Source of the DNA: Salinivibrio costicola subsp. costicola ATCC 33508 = LMG 11651
GTDB taxonomy: Bacteria > Pseudomonadota > Gammaproteobacteria > Enterobacterales > Vibrionaceae
Length of the DNA stretch: 56,453 nucleotides
Reading direction: 5' to 3'
Assembly: GCA_000565345.1 (NCBI GenBank)
Contig: AQOF01000024.1
Coordinates: forward strand, 1 to 56,453
Positions 37,561-47,699 of the stretch are shown one piece after another. The translations under genes were made by a program, and so were the position numbers. The notes beneath the pieces are model-generated. The model saw only the letters and a list, made by a program, of their open reading frames with translations. It ran no database searches and was not told where the DNA came from. Within the stretch, counting starts at the first letter, position 1. Each line of letters starts with the position of its first letter.

Positions 37561-38270
37561 TTACAGGTTGATCGCGGTCTCGAGCGAGACAGTCATCATT
37601 TCATTAAACGACTTTTGACGCTCATCTGAGCTCAGTGCTTCACCACGAATAATGTGGTCAGACACGGTCAGGATGGTGAGAGCACGCGCGTTTAGCTCTG
37701 CAGCGACACCGTAGATACCCGCTGCTTCCATATCAACGGCAAGAATGCCAAGTTTGTCCATTTTGTTGAACAGATCGGCTTCTGGGCTGTAAAAGAGATC
37801 CGCAGAGAATATGTTACCAACGCGCACAGAGACGTTTTGTTTACGCGCTTCACCAACGGCAGTTCCATAAGATGGAAATCACAAATAGCGGCGAAGTCAT
37901 GATCGGCAAAACGGGTGCGGTTTACTTTTGAGTCGGTGGAAGCGCCTTGTGCAACGATCACGTCCATCAGTTTGACATCATCTTTTACTGCGCCACAGCT
38001 GCCGACGCGAATGACGTTTTTAACACCGTAATCTTTGATCAGCTCATGGACGTAGATGGAGCACGATGGGATACCCATACCGTGACCCATTACCGATACT
38101 TTTTTGCCTTTGTAAGTGCCGGTGTAACCGAACATATTACGGACGTCAGTGACCAGTTCCGCGTTTTCTAGAAAGTTTTCGGCAATGTACTGCGCGCGCA
38201 GTGGATCACCTGGCATCAGGACTGTTTCAGCAAATGCGCCGTCTGCAGCGTTAATATGTGGGGTAGCCAT
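37561..38270 (-). CDS. deoD: Purine nucleoside phosphorylase DeoD (frameshifted)
   Basis: Hexameric trimeric-fold enzyme releasing purine bases from (deoxy)nucleosides. [20 protein letters not shown] at the start, [16 protein letters not shown] and [16 protein letters not shown] near the end are diagnostic. The A-run in GAACTGCC near 37864 lacks one A. Restoring it gives [20 protein letters not shown] and a full protein of about 236 residues. The start ATG 38270 follows TTGGAG. Confidence 0.92.
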
Positions 38271-38312
38271 AGTGTGCTCCAATTATCTAAAGTTAAGAGA
38301 AAAAGCGTTCGA

Positions 38313-38462
38313 TCACGCTTGATAAGCCATGCCGCCAAGGTAGATACCAACGATGCCCATGATCCCAGAAATCACCGGGGGAGCAGGCAATGGTAACTTG
38401 ATCGCGCTGAAGAAAAAGCCAACAATGGCGCCAGCGACGACCGCAAGTAAAATTTCGTTCAT
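38313..38462 (-). CDS. XapX-domain micro-protein (DUF1427)
   Basis: A 49-residue membrane protein read from ATG 38462 to TGA 38313: two hydrophobic helices, EILLAVVAGAIVGFFFSAIK and VISGIMGIVGIYLGG, joined by the conserved LPLPAPP loop. GAGGGT precedes the start. XapX proteins sit near nucleoside-metabolism genes; here it lies upstream of deoD, 42 nt away, on the same strand. Role unknown. Confidence 0.8.
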   Translation of the reverse strand: MNEILLAVVAGAIVGFFFSAIKLPLPAPPVISGIMGIVGIYLGGMAYQA

Positions 38463-38856
38463 TATAACCCTCAAACAACTCGTTAGATGCAGTTCAGCTC
38501 AATCCGGTACCGAATTTGCGACAGTCTTAGCTGTCTTTAATTATCGTTTCAGTCATACCGCTCGAGATGAGTCTAGTGTATGTAACCAGCGCATATATCC
38601 GCGCGATCTTGATCACAACTATATCCATGTTAACCCGTAAACCGGCCAATGATTACTAAATATGTTGATAGTGTCGGTGCAATCGCTTGCGTTGTAACCA
38701 AATAGGTCCGATTCGATGGTTTATTCGCGGATAAAAACGGGAAATAGACACAACACTGGCTGATATCTGTCTTTATTTTGCGCAAGATCAAAACAGTTTT
38801 AGTAACTGACGCCTTATCGTGATGGTGTGTTGATCCGGCTTTATCAATAGAGTTAT

Positions 38857-38876
38857 GAATATGAATAATTCTCACT
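38857..38876. promoter_or_regulatory. Candidate Fur box of the siderophore importer
   Basis: GAATATGAATAATTCTCACT resembles a Fur site and lies about 67 bp before the binding-protein gene. The remainder of the 480-nt gap from 38463 shows nothing else I can support. Confidence 0.5.
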
Positions 38877-38942
38877 TCTATTCGTGACTTGGCGTTTTAA
38901 CTGCGTTAGCATGCTGCCATCAATTTTTGCGAGGAAAGGGCT

Positions 38943-39857
38943 ATGCAAGCTTTTCGTTCATTTTTCCAATTCATTCTTTTAACCGTTTCTTTGGTATTAA
39001 GTGGTCACGCTGCTGCAAAAACCATCCACCATGCCATGGGCACCGTTGAGATTGACGGTGTGCCGCAACGTGTGGTTGTGCTTGGGCAAGGCAGCCTCGA
39101 TGTGCTTGACCGCCTGGGGGTTGAACCTGTAGGCGTGGTGAAATCATTGATGCCAGATTACTTAGCAAAAACTTACCAAGATGATAAGTATGTAGCGGTA
39201 GGGACCGTTAAAGAGCCTGATTATGAGGCAATCTTTACGGCGAAACCGGATTTGATCATCGCAGAGGCGCGTATGGCGTCGCTGATGAGTGAATTAGAAG
39301 AAATTGCGCCAACCATTATGTTCCAAGCCGATTATGACCATTATTGGCAGAGTGTTCAGCAAAACTGGCGCATGCTGGGTAATGTCTTCGACAAACAAGA
39401 AAAAGTGGAAGCCATTATCGACCAGGTAAATACCAAAATTGCACAAACACATGAAAAAGCGGTGGCAGATAACTTCAACGCGCTTATGGTGATGAGCAAC
39501 GGCAGTAAAGTGGCGATGTTTGGTGAGAAAAGCCGCTTTGGTCTGGTTTTTGACGAGCTGGGACTAAAACCTGCGAAAAGTGATGACGTAGAAGTGGCTG
39601 GCTCTCACGGCAACCTGATTTCTTTTGAATACATTGCCGATGCCAATCCAGATGTGTTGCTGGTGCTTGATCGTGAGCAAGCGATTGGTGAGGGACAGGG
39701 AAAAGCTAAAGCGCGTTTCGATAACCCGTTGGTAAATAAGACACCGGCGCACCAAAATCAACGTATCAGCTACTTAGATCCAACTGCTTGGTATATCACC
39801 ATGGCTGGGATGACGGCGATGGATAAAATGATCGACGATGTCAATCGCGTACTTTAA
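38943..39857 (+). CDS. vctP: Periplasmic catechol-siderophore binding protein (VctP-like)
   Basis: A 304-residue class III periplasmic binding protein. Signal peptide FFQFILLTVSLVLSGHAAA. The conserved pattern RVVVLGQGSLDVLDRLGVEPVG is followed by the helical-backbone fold to DPTAWYITMAGMTAMDKMI. It belongs to the CeuE/FatB/VctP group that binds ferric catecholates. First gene of a four-gene importer. The symbol rests on gene order and family, not on a database match. Confidence 0.82.
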   Translation: MQAFRSFFQFILLTVSLVLSGHAAAKTIHHAMGTVEIDGVPQRVVVLGQGSLDVLDRLGVEPVGVVKSLMPDYLAKTYQDDKYVAVGTVKEPDYEAIFTAKPDLIIAEARMASLMSELEEIAPTIMFQADYDHYWQSVQQNWRMLGNVFDKQEKVEAIIDQVNTKIAQTHEKAVADNFNALMVMSNGSKVAMFGEKSRFGLVFDELGLKPAKSDDVEVAGSHGNLISFEYIADANPDVLLVLDREQAIGEGQGKAKARFDNPLVNKTPAHQNQRISYLDPTAWYITMAGMTAMDKMIDDVNRVL

Positions 39858-39913
39858 TCGTTTTTGATGACGCATCGCTTTCTGTATAGATTGCTTTTTT
39901 ACAGATAAAAGTT

Positions 39914-39937
39914 GACCCGGGCTTCTCCCGGGTCTTT
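39914..39937 (+). terminator. Hairpin between vctP and vctD (partial terminator)
   Basis: GACCCGGG (39914-39921) pairs perfectly with CCCGGGTC (39927-39934), followed by TTT. It probably protects the abundant binding-protein mRNA and limits read-through to the permease genes. Confidence 0.65.
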
Positions 39938-39966
39938 GTGGTTTCAGACCCAACGGTAGTCGTGTT

Positions 39967-40914
39967 GTGAAGTATCTTTCTATTCCTATCCTTATGGTGC
40001 TGGCGCTATTGTCGATATCTATCGGTGTCGCCCACGTTTCTTTGGATAGTTTGTGGGCCGGTGATTCAGAAGCCTGGACCATTTTTACCACCAGTCGTAT
40101 TCCGCGCCTGCTGGCTATTTGTCTTGCCGGGGCTGGGCTGAGTGTGGCCGGCCTGATTATGCAGCAGATTTGTCAAAACCGCTTCGCCTCCCCAGATACC
40201 ACGGGCACCATTGATTGCGCGCTGCTTGGCTATGTGGTTACGCTCGTGGTTTTTAGTGGTGCAAACCAATGGCTTGACCTGACCGTGATTGTCGGTACGG
40301 CGATGGCAGGTACTTGGCTATTTGTCCGTTTCTTACAGCGCCTCAAATTTAAAAATACCGTGCTTGTTCCTTTGATCGGGATTATGTACGGCAACGTGGT
40401 CTCGTCTCTTACTCAGTTCCTGGCTTACAAATACGATTTGATTCAAACCTTACAAGCGTGGACGGTGGCCAATTTTTCATCGGTGTTGGCGGGGAACTAT
40501 GAAATCTTGTTTGTTGCCATGCCTGTATGTGCCGTGGCCTATGCCTATGCGAGCCAATTTAGCGCCGCCAGTATTGGAGAAAGCTTCGCCAAGAATATTG
40601 GTTTGGATTACCAAAAAGTGGTGCTGTTTGGTGTTATGGTGGTTGCCTTGTTGTCGTCGGCCGTGGTGATGATCGTCGGTGTGATCCCTTTTCTTGGCCT
40701 GATTGTGCCGAATGTCGTCTCATTGTTCATGGGCGATAACATTAAGCGTAATTTGCCTTGGACCGCCTTTTGGGGGGTGGTACTGGTCTTAAGTTGCGAT
40801 ATTTTAGGCCGCGTAATTATCTTCCCTTATGAAGTCCCTATTGCCATGATCATTTCGATTTTGGGTGGTGTGGTCTTTATCTACTTAGTGATGAGGGATA
40901 AAGCCAATGCGTGA
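39967..40914 (+). CDS. vctD: Siderophore ABC transporter permease (VctD-like)
   Basis: A 315-residue FecCD-family inner-membrane permease with about nine TM segments. TSRIPRLLAICLAGAGLSVAG is the conserved N-terminal motif, and GVIPFLGLIVPNVVSLFMGD is the coupling-helix region that contacts the ATPase. The start is GTG 39967 with a weak SD. The end overlaps the next gene by 8 nt. Confidence 0.85.
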   Translation: MKYLSIPILMVLALLSISIGVAHVSLDSLWAGDSEAWTIFTTSRIPRLLAICLAGAGLSVAGLIMQQICQNRFASPDTTGTIDCALLGYVVTLVVFSGANQWLDLTVIVGTAMAGTWLFVRFLQRLKFKNTVLVPLIGIMYGNVVSSLTQFLAYKYDLIQTLQAWTVANFSSVLAGNYEILFVAMPVCAVAYAYASQFSAASIGESFAKNIGLDYQKVVLFGVMVVALLSSAVVMIVGVIPFLGLIVPNVVSLFMGDNIKRNLPWTAFWGVVLVLSCDILGRVIIFPYEVPIAMIISILGGVVFIYLVMRDKANA

Positions 40915-41853
40915 TGGACTCAAACTTTCTCTTGTTGCGGTGGGCGTTTTACTGGTCGCCGGTTATTTCTTAGGGCATGGCCTTACCGCGGATAATTATG
41001 CTTACTTTCTTTCTAGCGTACGCCGAAGGTGCTTTCGATTGCGCTGGCAGCGATCGCAATATCGGCCTCTTCATTAGTGTTTCAAACCATCACCAATAAT
41101 CGAATATTGACGCCCTCAATTCTTGGTTTTGATAGTTTGTACGTCTTATTGCAAACCCTGTTACTGGTGATCTTCGGTTCAACCAGTCTGTTTTTGGTGA
41201 ATGCCTATTTAAACTTTGCGGTGAGTGTGGCATTGATGACGGTGACGGCAAGCGTGCTATTTACGCTTTATTTTCGTCGGCATCGCGCTAACGTCTATAC
41301 CTTGCTGTTAATTGGTATCGTACTCGGGAGTGTGTTTGGCAGTGTTAGCCAGTTTTTTACCTTATTAGTTGACCCCAGTGAATTTGCGGTACTTCAAGAT
41401 GCCATGTTTGCCAGTTTCAACAATGCGAATCGCGATCTGGTGTATATCAGTGTGCCGGTGTTAGGGCTGTGTTTGTTGGCGCTTTACCGCTATGCCAATC
41501 AGCTGGATGTTTGCTTACTTGGTGAAGATAATGCCACCAGTTTAGGCGTCGATATGCGCGGACTCACACTGAAGGTGATGGTGATCATCGCCATCATGAT
41601 TGCGGTATCGACGGCTTTGGTCGGGCCTGTATTGTTCTTTGGTTTGATTGTGGTCAGCCTTGCTCGGCAAATGTTTGTGAGCTATCAGCATCGTTTTTTG
41701 ATTCTTGCGACCAGTGTATTGGCAGTTTTTTTGTTGTTAACCGGTCAGTATGTTGTTGAGCAGTGGTTCGGGTTTGAAACCACTGTCAGTGTGATTATTA
41801 ACTTTGTTGGTGGAAGCTATTTCTTGTACCTGCTAACGAAAAACAAGTTTTAA
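40907..41853 (+). CDS. vctG: Siderophore ABC transporter permease (VctG-like; frameshifted)
   Basis: Second FecCD permease. From ATG 40907 the frame reads MRDGLKLSLVAVGVLLVAGY and breaks at 41018-41019. With one base restored it continues RTPKVLSIALAAIAISASSL, then through TSLGVDMRGLTLKV and GPVLFFGLIVVSLARQ to 41853 (about 315 residues). It forms a heterodimer with VctD. Confidence 0.85.
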
Positions 41854-41858
41854 CCATT

Positions 41859-42647
41859 ATGATTGAATTAATTGGATTGTCGAAAGCCTACGGGCAAACC
41901 CAGGTGGTAAATCAGGCCAGTGCGTTGTTCCCACCGGGTAACGTGACCGCGATAATTGGTCCAAATGGTGCGGGGAAAAGTACGCTGCTCTCTATGGCGA
42001 GTCGACTCACTGACAGTGATGCAGGTGAAGTCTTGATTGGCGATAAACCGCTCAGTGAATGGAGCAATGAGGCATTAGCAAAAAGGCTGGCGGTGTTGCG
42101 GCAGGCGAATAATGTCAATATGCGCTTTCGTGTTCGTGAGCTCGTGGCATTTGGTCGTTTTCCCCACTCTAAAGGGCGACTGACTGCAGATGATGATACG
42201 GTGATTGATGAAGCGTTAGCTCAATTAGGGTTAACGGAGTTACAAGACCGCTTTATTGATCAATTAAGTGGGGGCCAACGGCAGATGGCATTCATCGCGA
42301 TGGTGGTGGCACAAAACACCGATTATATCTTTCTCGATGAACCGCTTAATAATCTCGATATTCGTCACTCGGTGGCGATCATGAAGACGGTCAGAGACCT
42401 GGCACATCGATATAACAAGGCCGTGGTGGTCGTGATGCACGATATTAACTTTAGCGCTTGTTATGCGGACAATATGGTCGCGATGAAAGACGGCGAAGTG
42501 GTATCGAGCGGTCCCGTTGATGAGGTGGTGACCAAGCCAGTGATGGAGCGTATTTACGAGATTGAGTTTGAGGTTGAACAAATCAATGGTCAGCGTATTT
42601 GCCTCTATTATGGCGCGGCAACACCGCCGCGTAGCTTGGCACAGTAA
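41859..42647 (+). CDS. vctC: Siderophore ABC transporter ATPase (VctC-like)
   Basis: A 262-residue ABC ATPase: Walker A GPNGAGKST (about 34-42), Q-loop, signature LSGGQRQ (about 138), Walker B YIFLDEP followed by LNNLD, and an H-loop VVMHD. It powers uptake of the ferric siderophore. It starts 5 nt after vctG. Confidence 0.93.
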   Translation: MIELIGLSKAYGQTQVVNQASALFPPGNVTAIIGPNGAGKSTLLSMASRLTDSDAGEVLIGDKPLSEWSNEALAKRLAVLRQANNVNMRFRVRELVAFGRFPHSKGRLTADDDTVIDEALAQLGLTELQDRFIDQLSGGQRQMAFIAMVVAQNTDYIFLDEPLNNLDIRHSVAIMKTVRDLAHRYNKAVVVVMHDINFSACYADNMVAMKDGEVVSSGPVDEVVTKPVMERIYEIEFEVEQINGQRICLYYGAATPPRSLAQ

Positions 42648-42649
42648 AC

Positions 42650-42679
42650 TGTATCCAGCCGCAAGAGCGGCTGGATACA
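42650..42679. terminator. Perfect 13-bp hairpin between convergent vctC and the exporter gene
   Basis: TGTATCCAGCCGC (42650-42662) pairs with GCGGCTGGATACA (42667-42679) around AAGA. There is no T-run on the plus strand, so it may stabilise 3' ends rather than terminate alone. Confidence 0.7.
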
Positions 42680-42686
42680 TCCGTCA

Positions 42687-43600
42687 CTAGTGTGATTTAG
42701 CGGTACTCGAGGTCTTGTTGCTGGTGGTCGGCGCTCGCGTCAGCCACCAGCTTGCCAATGAGCCGAGTGTCACCATCGCCACGCCTTGCCAGAAGGAGAG
42801 CGTCAGCTCGGTCGACAAGAGAATCGCTGATAAAAACGTTGATAGGATCGGGATAAAATAAGACAAGGTTGCTAAGAACACCAAATTGCCCTTAAGAATA
42901 CCAAGGTTCCACAGCCCGTAACCTCCTCCCATTGCCGCACCGGCCACGAGCACATAAACTGCCTCCGACCAAGAACCGGAAAGCGCAGGCGCATCAGAGA
43001 GTGCAAAACCGACCCAGAGTGTGATGGCCGTTGCTATAAAGAACCACGTGATGCCGTTTTTTCCCTGCGCACTCATGCGGGTCAGATTACAATATATGGC
43101 CCAAATGACGGCGCCACTGAAAGCCAGGATATAGCTCAATGGGTTTGAGTGAATATTGGCGACTAAATGATGCCAAGAAACCCCCTGTTTGCCGCCTACT
43201 GTCCAGATAACGCCTAAAAATGCGATCATTAAGGCAGGATAAAGCCAAAGGCTGACTTTTTGGCGAGTAATAAGCACGGAAAAGAAGACGGTTAAGCACG
43301 GCCACAAATAGTTAATGACGCCCATTTCGATCGCTTGTGTGCGCGTATTAGCCATGCTAGGGATAACGACAAGCATAATTCGTAGACCACGAATAACACG
43401 CCGCCGACAATTAAGTAGCGACGTGGAAAATCGCTGAGTTTGGGCGTACCGACAAAAACCACTAAGCAGAGCGCCGCGATAGTATAAATGGCGGCAGCGC
43501 CACCTACAGGGCCAAGTAATTCGGTCACGTGGCGGATCAATGCGACATTGCTGCTCCACAGTAGGATTGCACCACACCCTGCAAGCGTGTATTGATTCAT
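42687..43600 (-). CDS. YddG-like EamA/DMT exporter (frameshifted)
   Basis: About 304 residues with ten predicted TM segments in two EamA repeats. The N-terminus, MNQYTLAGCGAILLWSSNVA, resembles YddG, which exports aromatic amino acids and related compounds. The frame is lost near 43356. With one base restored, SLSLAMANTRTQAIEMGVIN runs on to LWPCLTVFFSVLI and the rest. The start ATG 43600 was chosen because it begins the conserved first TM. Confidence 0.78.
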
Positions 43601-43656
43601 AACAGGCAGTCCAAGCAAAAAGCTTAAATTGCCTATCTTTTCGGCGTCTCGCAACC

Positions 43657-46600
43657 CTATTCAGCATCTTTTTGTTTGTTCGATACTTTGTTGGCAAGCA
43701 AGGTATCAAGTGGCGTGGGATAGTCGATTAAAAACCCTTGCACATAATGAATGCCGATCTCTTGTACGCGCGCGAGTTTTTCTTCATCAGACACCCACTC
43801 CGCGACAGTTTTATACCCCATGGTGTCACAGATACTGACGATAGATTCGAGGATCACTCGGTCAATGTCGTTTTCGTTATCGGTGAGGTTGGCAACGAAC
43901 TGGCCATCCACTTTCACGACATCAACGTTAAAGAGTTTCAAGTAATGGAAAGAACATAGGCCGGCGCCAAAATCATCTAGTGCGATGTGAGCCCCATAGG
44001 CGCGTAACTCATCGATAAATGAAACGGCGGTATTTAAGTGGCTAATTAAGGCTGACTCTGTGATCTCGAAGCACAAGCGCTCAGCGGGAAAGACGGATGA
44101 GGCTAACAGGGCTTTCAAATGTGTTTGGAACTTGGGATCGCTGATTGAGTGCGCGGAGAGGTTGAGATTAAATTTAAGGCCAGAGTCGGCCAATTCTTGG
44201 GCGCGAGTATTGAGCACATAGTTGGCCACCCACGCATCAATGTCACGAATGTAACCAAAGGTCTCTGCGGCGGGGATAAATTGCCCCGGATTCATGATAT
44301 TGCCATCCGTGTCAATCATCCGCACTAATAGTTCATACCAGTGTTCAATGGTTGGTCCTTTCGCGGGAGCGACTTGTTGACCATACAGGGTAAATCGATC
44401 CTCAGCCAATGCGCGGGTAATTTTTCCGACCATTTGCATATCGTTGTGGCGGCCTTGGGCGAAGCCTGATATATCGTTATAGTCGACGATTTGTCCACGG
44501 CCCGCTGACTTCGCTTCATACATGGCAACGTCAGCGCGGCTCATTAAGTCGGACAGAGTTAAGGCGTCATCACCGATATTGACTAAGCCGACACTGGCAC
44601 TGATGGCGAAAATCCGCTCTTCATAAGAAAAAGATAGATTCTCGAGGCGACTGATTAAATCGGCAATTGTCTGTTTGGCATCCCGCATATTGCAGTGTGT
44701 GAGGAGGACTGCAAATTCGTCGCCGCCGAGTCGTGCAACGGTGTCATCACTGCGAATGTTATCAGCCAATGCTTGAGACACTTGGCAGAGAACATCGTCG
44801 CCCGCATGGTGGCCGACAGAATCGTTGATGATTTTGAACAGGTCGAGATCGACAAAGGCAAGTACCGACGGGGTATCGTCATGGTGTTGTGTAAGGTGCC
44901 TTTCCATGATGGTTTCAAAGGCCCGGCGGTTCGGTAAATGTGTCAGTGGATCGTGGTTAGCGTTGTAGTCGAGTTGCGCCATTAACGCATGTTCTTCAGA
45001 CACATCACGTAAAATATACACATAGCCTTGATGACTGGTTAACGGCGATACTGCCACGGAGACATAGACGCGCTCCTCATTGGCTAACACAAGCTGGTAG
45101 GCATCTTTTATCTGTGTTTCAAAAAAGGTCGCGGTTTGATTGTTATGTAAACTCGAAAGCAACACGCGCTGTTGTTGACGATACAGTTGGAAAATGTCGT
45201 CGATGGTTTGTCCAAGGGGTCGAGCCTCACCATTGAGAGTCAGTCGCTGCGCCGTATGGTTGAGATAGGCCAAATGACCCTGGTCGTCGGTGGTGATTAC
45301 GGCATCGTTGATGGAATTCATCACTACGTTTAATTGTTCGCGCTCTTGGGCAAGGGTTTGGTTGAGTTCATTGATTTCAGTATTGTCCCAGTTGGCGCCA
45401 ATCAATCGTATGGTATTGCCGCTATCATCGATTTGTACACTGGCAAGGGCACGCAGGTAACGCGTTCGACCGTGAGTATCGAGAATCCGGAATTGGGTAT
45501 CGATACATTGTTGATATTTGAGGGCTTTGCCGAGTATACGCTTGACCCTATCGGCATCATCTGGATGGAGGCGATGTTGCCAAGTGGCCAATGTTTCTTT
45601 ACCGTCAGAGACGGGTATATCGTAGAGCGCATACATCTGCGCATCCCATTCGAGCGTGTCGTCTGCGACGTTGTACTCCCAAATACCAATGTTAGCCGCT
45701 TTGGTCGCGGCTTCAAGGCGGCGGCGTAAGGTATCGGTTTGTTGGTTGGCTAGGTGCTGTTCGGTGACATCGATTACCGTACTTAGCACGGTTTCTGTCT
45801 CTTCACCGGTTTGTCGCGCCGACGCTTGCCGTAGATATCGGTAATCTCCCTGATCATTTTGAAAGCGAAATACTTCGATCATACGATCAGTACGCCCTTC
45901 AACCAGCAGGCGCATGGCTTGCTCCCAGCCGTGTAAATCGTCTGGATGGATTCGGGCGGTCCAGGGTTGGTAGGTTTGGATGCTTTTTGCACTGATCCCC
46001 AATAGTGGCGCTGACCAACCTGAAAACAGAATAACGCCAGTATGAACGTTCAATTCAAATACGGCGAGTTTGTTGATATCTAAAGCAAAACGCCAACGTT
46101 CTAGCCAGCGTTTTTGCTCTCTCTGTGCCGCTTTCAGTGCATTAATGTCTTCGACTTGACTGATGAGATGCGTCACATGGCCGGCATGTTTATCACGGAC
46201 CGCAGTGACAGAGAGCCTTCCCCATACTTGCTCCCCATCCGCGCGCAGGAAGCGCTTCTCCAGCCGTTTATTATCGGTATGACCCATGACCAGTTCATTA
46301 CAATAGTCTTTTAATGCCGCTTGATCTTGCTCGCGGGTAAAAATAGAAACATGGGAGCCAAGCAATACACGCGGTTCACAGGCAAAAAACTGCGCAAGGC
46401 TCGCGTTAGCGTCTTGAACGATGCCGCGAGGGTCGAGTATGGCCATACCAATAAGGGAGTTATGCATCGCTTGGGTTAATAACGCATGTTGCTCCAGATG
46501 ATGCTTTTGATGACGTCGATAGCTATATGCGAATTGTGTCATTACCACCCCGACCATCATGGCGGCGCCAGCCATCGCCATGCGAGACAGTGAGGCTTTT

Positions 46601-47400
46601 TGATCCGCTTCTACTTGAAATGTCAGTGCACCGAGGGCGGATAAAATGTCAAAGCTTAGTAATGTTAACGCGATACAGCCTAAACCAATCAGACGACTTT
46701 GCAGTGTTGCCGCCAACAAAAACAGCGCTGTGAGCGCCAAAAACGGGTGAGGTGAAAGATATAACAACAGGCTGATTGTACTGATCGCGGCCAAGCACAG
46801 GGCTATCAAGGCGATCCAAAACGTGCTCGATTTCGCAAGTCGATCATTAGGTCGTTCGCTGAGGTTCTCTTTGACGACTAACAAGAGAGGAAATAGGGCG
46901 ACAAAACCGACAAATTCGCTAATAAACCACCGAAGTACTAAGTAATCGAACGGTTGATGGGTTCCTATTGACTGAACACTGGCACCGAGTGTCGCACCAA
47001 ATAGAGGGCTGATGATAAGTGTGGGCGCTAAACCTCGAATAAAGGGCCACATACTCTCGAACGGGTTACCGTAACGTTTGTACGTTAATCGGTAAATGGT
47101 GCAACCTAATCCGGCGGTTGCAGTGTTGACAGCCGCCATGCTGGCACTGAGTGAAGCGGGAATCCCCATCATGGTATCGGCATAAAAGACGCCGGTGAAA
47201 AAGCCTGCGGCTGCGACAAGCCTCACGTAGCCTGAAAAGCAGCTAAACCCGAATGCGCCGGCAGCCGATACGTACCAAATCACGGCGAATTGTTCGCTTT
47301 CTGGCAGCACCGCTAATGAGAACCATACCAGCGAAAAGCTCATCGTGACTAAAATAAAAAAGGCCTGAATCGATTGGCGAATTCGTCGATGGGGGATCAT
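43657..47400 (-). CDS. MASE1-PAS-PAS-PAS-PAS-GGDEF-EAL c-di-GMP signalling protein
   Basis: A 1247-residue inner-membrane protein. An N-terminal MASE1 sensor with about eight to ten TM segments covers roughly residues 10-300. Four PAS-like domains follow: near 310-430 (AMHNSLIGMAILDP), 435-560, 565-690 (GIWEYNVADDTLEW) and 695-820. A GGDEF domain comes next with intact RLGGDEFAVLL near 885, then an EAL domain with DDFGAGLCSFHYL near 1143. In the EAL domain the signature is ELL (YELLVR), which keeps the metal-binding Glu. Both activities are possible. It probably integrates a membrane cue with cytosolic PAS signals. Confidence 0.88.
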   Translation of the reverse strand: MIPHRRIRQSIQAFFILVTMSFSLVWFSLAVLPESEQFAVIWYVSAAGAFGFSCFSGYVRLVAAAGFFTGVFYADTMMGIPASLSASMAAVNTATAGLGCTIYRLTYKRYGNPFESMWPFIRGLAPTLIISPLFGATLGASVQSIGTHQPFDYLVLRWFISEFVGFVALFPLLLVVKENLSERPNDRLAKSSTFWIALIALCLAAISTISLLLYLSPHPFLALTALFLLAATLQSRLIGLGCIALTLLSFDILSALGALTFQVEADQKASLSRMAMAGAAMMVGVVMTQFAYSYRRHQKHHLEQHALLTQAMHNSLIGMAILDPRGIVQDANASLAQFFACEPRVLLGSHVSIFTREQDQAALKDYCNELVMGHTDNKRLEKRFLRADGEQVWGRLSVTAVRDKHAGHVTHLISQVEDINALKAAQREQKRWLERWRFALDINKLAVFELNVHTGVILFSGWSAPLLGISAKSIQTYQPWTARIHPDDLHGWEQAMRLLVEGRTDRMIEVFRFQNDQGDYRYLRQASARQTGEETETVLSTVIDVTEQHLANQQTDTLRRRLEAATKAANIGIWEYNVADDTLEWDAQMYALYDIPVSDGKETLATWQHRLHPDDADRVKRILGKALKYQQCIDTQFRILDTHGRTRYLRALASVQIDDSGNTIRLIGANWDNTEINELNQTLAQEREQLNVVMNSINDAVITTDDQGHLAYLNHTAQRLTLNGEARPLGQTIDDIFQLYRQQQRVLLSSLHNNQTATFFETQIKDAYQLVLANEERVYVSVAVSPLTSHQGYVYILRDVSEEHALMAQLDYNANHDPLTHLPNRRAFETIMERHLTQHHDDTPSVLAFVDLDLFKIINDSVGHHAGDDVLCQVSQALADNIRSDDTVARLGGDEFAVLLTHCNMRDAKQTIADLISRLENLSFSYEERIFAISASVGLVNIGDDALTLSDLMSRADVAMYEAKSAGRGQIVDYNDISGFAQGRHNDMQMVGKITRALAEDRFTLYGQQVAPAKGPTIEHWYELLVRMIDTDGNIMNPGQFIPAAETFGYIRDIDAWVANYVLNTRAQELADSGLKFNLNLSAHSISDPKFQTHLKALLASSVFPAERLCFEITESALISHLNTAVSFIDELRAYGAHIALDDFGAGLCSFHYLKLFNVDVVKVDGQFVANLTDNENDIDRVILESIVSICDTMGYKTVAEWVSDEEKLARVQEIGIHYVQGFLIDYPTPLDTLLANKVSNKQKDAE

Positions 47401-47699
47401 GGTTCTCTCATTAATAACAATAATCTAGGGAGAGCTTAGCGCATTTTGCGTGGGATTTAATCACGTTTGTGGTAATTATCATACAAAGACACTCTCGATG
47501 TTTATGAGTCGCATTTATTTTTGTATCGCAACTGCGTCGCAACAGTTAATCCCCAAGATGTTAGACATACGGCTTTAGTCTAAATTTGATCGTGTTCACC
47601 GCGATGACCCAAAAAATATGGCATCTGTAATGGACCAAGGCTGAAAGTCTCTCGGTATTAGCAGGTGTCTGTAACCGTTAGGTTTTTAGCGTACTGAGT

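Noticed and set aside
38293-38478. Cys/Trp-rich 61-codon minus-strand frame
   Set aside because: It overlaps the XapX gene in another frame, and only the XapX frame has a sensible membrane protein and SD.
45334-45729. Plus-strand frame of 131 codons within the MASE1-GGDEF-EAL gene
   Set aside because: Antisense to PAS domains, no homology recognised, no ribosome-binding site.
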